From contig OY294045.1 in assembly GCA_958510825.1 (NCBI GenBank), forward strand, positions 94,114,988 through 94,178,987: 64,000 nucleotides of DNA, given 5' to 3'. The notes beneath the pieces were generated by a model. That model searched no databases, was not told where the DNA came from, and worked only from the letters and a program-made list of their open reading frames with translations. Source of the DNA: Brachypterus glaber. Lineage: Eukaryota > Arthropoda > Insecta > Coleoptera > Kateretidae. Below are positions 63,365-64,000 of the stretch, piece by piece. Position 1 is the first letter of the stretch. Every line of letters begins with the position of its first letter. Made by a program: the position numbers and the translations under genes.

Positions 63365-64000
63365 TTAATTTAAAGTAGTTTATTGACAACAAAAGTTATA
63401 CAAAAGGCCATTGACCGAGGTCCTTCAGCCAGTATTCAATATAAATAGTAATAGTAACAGTATGACTGTAAATAACAAAAATAAACTTTATGAAAAAAAA
63501 ATAAATAAATCAATAACTTATTGTTTTGCAGCAAAAAAAGAAAAAAAAAATTGTACATATATGTAAAACATTTATTCGTTCAGATCTTGTAGTAGTTCCC
63601 ATAGAGTCTTTTCTGGATATTTGGCTTTGGCAGGTCTGTTGTTGCGCTTTATACAGAATCGGTCGAACAGTGACTGGTTGAACTCTGATTTAGCAAACTT
63701 ATGTGAGAGAATTTGTAGGCGGGAGGTAATAGGAGTAGTAGATGTTAACTGAAGAAGGCGAATGTTGGAAGGATTATGCAGGGGATTGGTTGGGTGTCTA
63801 ATTTTGGTTATCCTTCGAAGAGCGGAAGTCTCTACCACACGGATATTTTCTTTTGCAGGATTGTCAGCATTTAAGAAGAGTGGATGTCCGTATTCCAGGA
63901 GTGGTCTGCAGATAGCTTTGTAGATTTTACTGGCGGTGTATGTGCTAATGCCACAGTCTTTATAGGTGAGGCTTCGGAAGTGGCTCGCTCTGCTGATGGT
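63365..64000 (-). pseudogene. LINE 3' part, runs off the window end
   Basis: The minus-strand frame is open from 64000 to the stop at 63572: RASHFRSLTYKDCGIST, YTASKIYKAICRPLLEYGHP, NIRVVETSALRRITKIRHP and LQILSHKFAKSEFNQSL. YKAICRPLLEYG and ETSALRRITKIRHP are typical of the post-palm region of a LINE reverse transcriptase. Reverse transcriptase core motifs would lie beyond 64000. A 3' region of about 200 bp with AATAAA (near 63382) follows and ends in the MITE-E copy. It could be an intact LINE; only its last part is seen. Confidence 0.78.

Overview
This is an AT-rich (roughly 70 percent A+T by eye) eukaryotic window made almost entirely of mobile elements and their remnants. The element mix points to an arthropod, most likely an insect: Tc1/mariner-type MITEs with TA duplications, Jockey/CR1-like LINEs with ATT tails, LINE fragments with a restriction-enzyme-like nuclease, a Penelope-like element, a tRNA-derived SINE, hammerhead-ribozyme repeats and an LTR element with a TATA box plus TCAGT initiator. 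I cannot name the species. I found no convincing intact host gene, no structural RNA gene outside SINE heads and no bacterial feature.

Layout. 1-4.4 kb: a MITE cut by the window edge, the 3' part of a Penelope-like element (GIY-YIG domain and a hammerhead-like motif), and a 1.9-kb TIR element carrying a long palindrome. 4.4-10.9 kb: a 6.5-kb structure with inverted arms ending in TTC/GAA microsatellites; inside are tandem ~380-bp repeats, split by a dimeric hammerhead-repeat insertion (each unit holding the same SINE, one also holding a foldback palindrome) and by a 972-bp element with a perfect 8-bp target duplication. 11-16 kb: two TA-flanked elements and two more hammerhead-repeat insertions with clear target duplications. 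16-28 kb: hairpin-bearing repeats, LINE fragments and a family with ~500-bp repeat arms (called FB1 here). 28-32 kb: a broken Tc1-like transposase and three precise TA-flanked MITEs. 32-40 kb: LINE fragments, one inserted in a repeat whose unoccupied copy lies 6 kb away. 40-53 kb: more MITEs, including one family with two nearly identical copies. 53.7-60.5 kb: a TIR element split by a 6.3-kb LTR retrotransposon whose two 1,178-bp LTRs look identical but whose interior has no gag or pol. 60.6-64 kb: LINE fragments, a third SINE and a second copy of an earlier MITE.

How it fits together. Nothing here forms a host pathway. The window records successive insertions. Non-autonomous elements (MITEs, SINEs, the LTR derivative and the hammerhead repeats) far outnumber any possible source of enzymes, and every protein fragment seen (reverse transcriptase, GIY-YIG, restriction-like nuclease, DDE transposase) is truncated or broken, so mobilisation must come from copies elsewhere. 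Family names such as FB1, FB2, HHR and MITE-A to MITE-G are local labels only.
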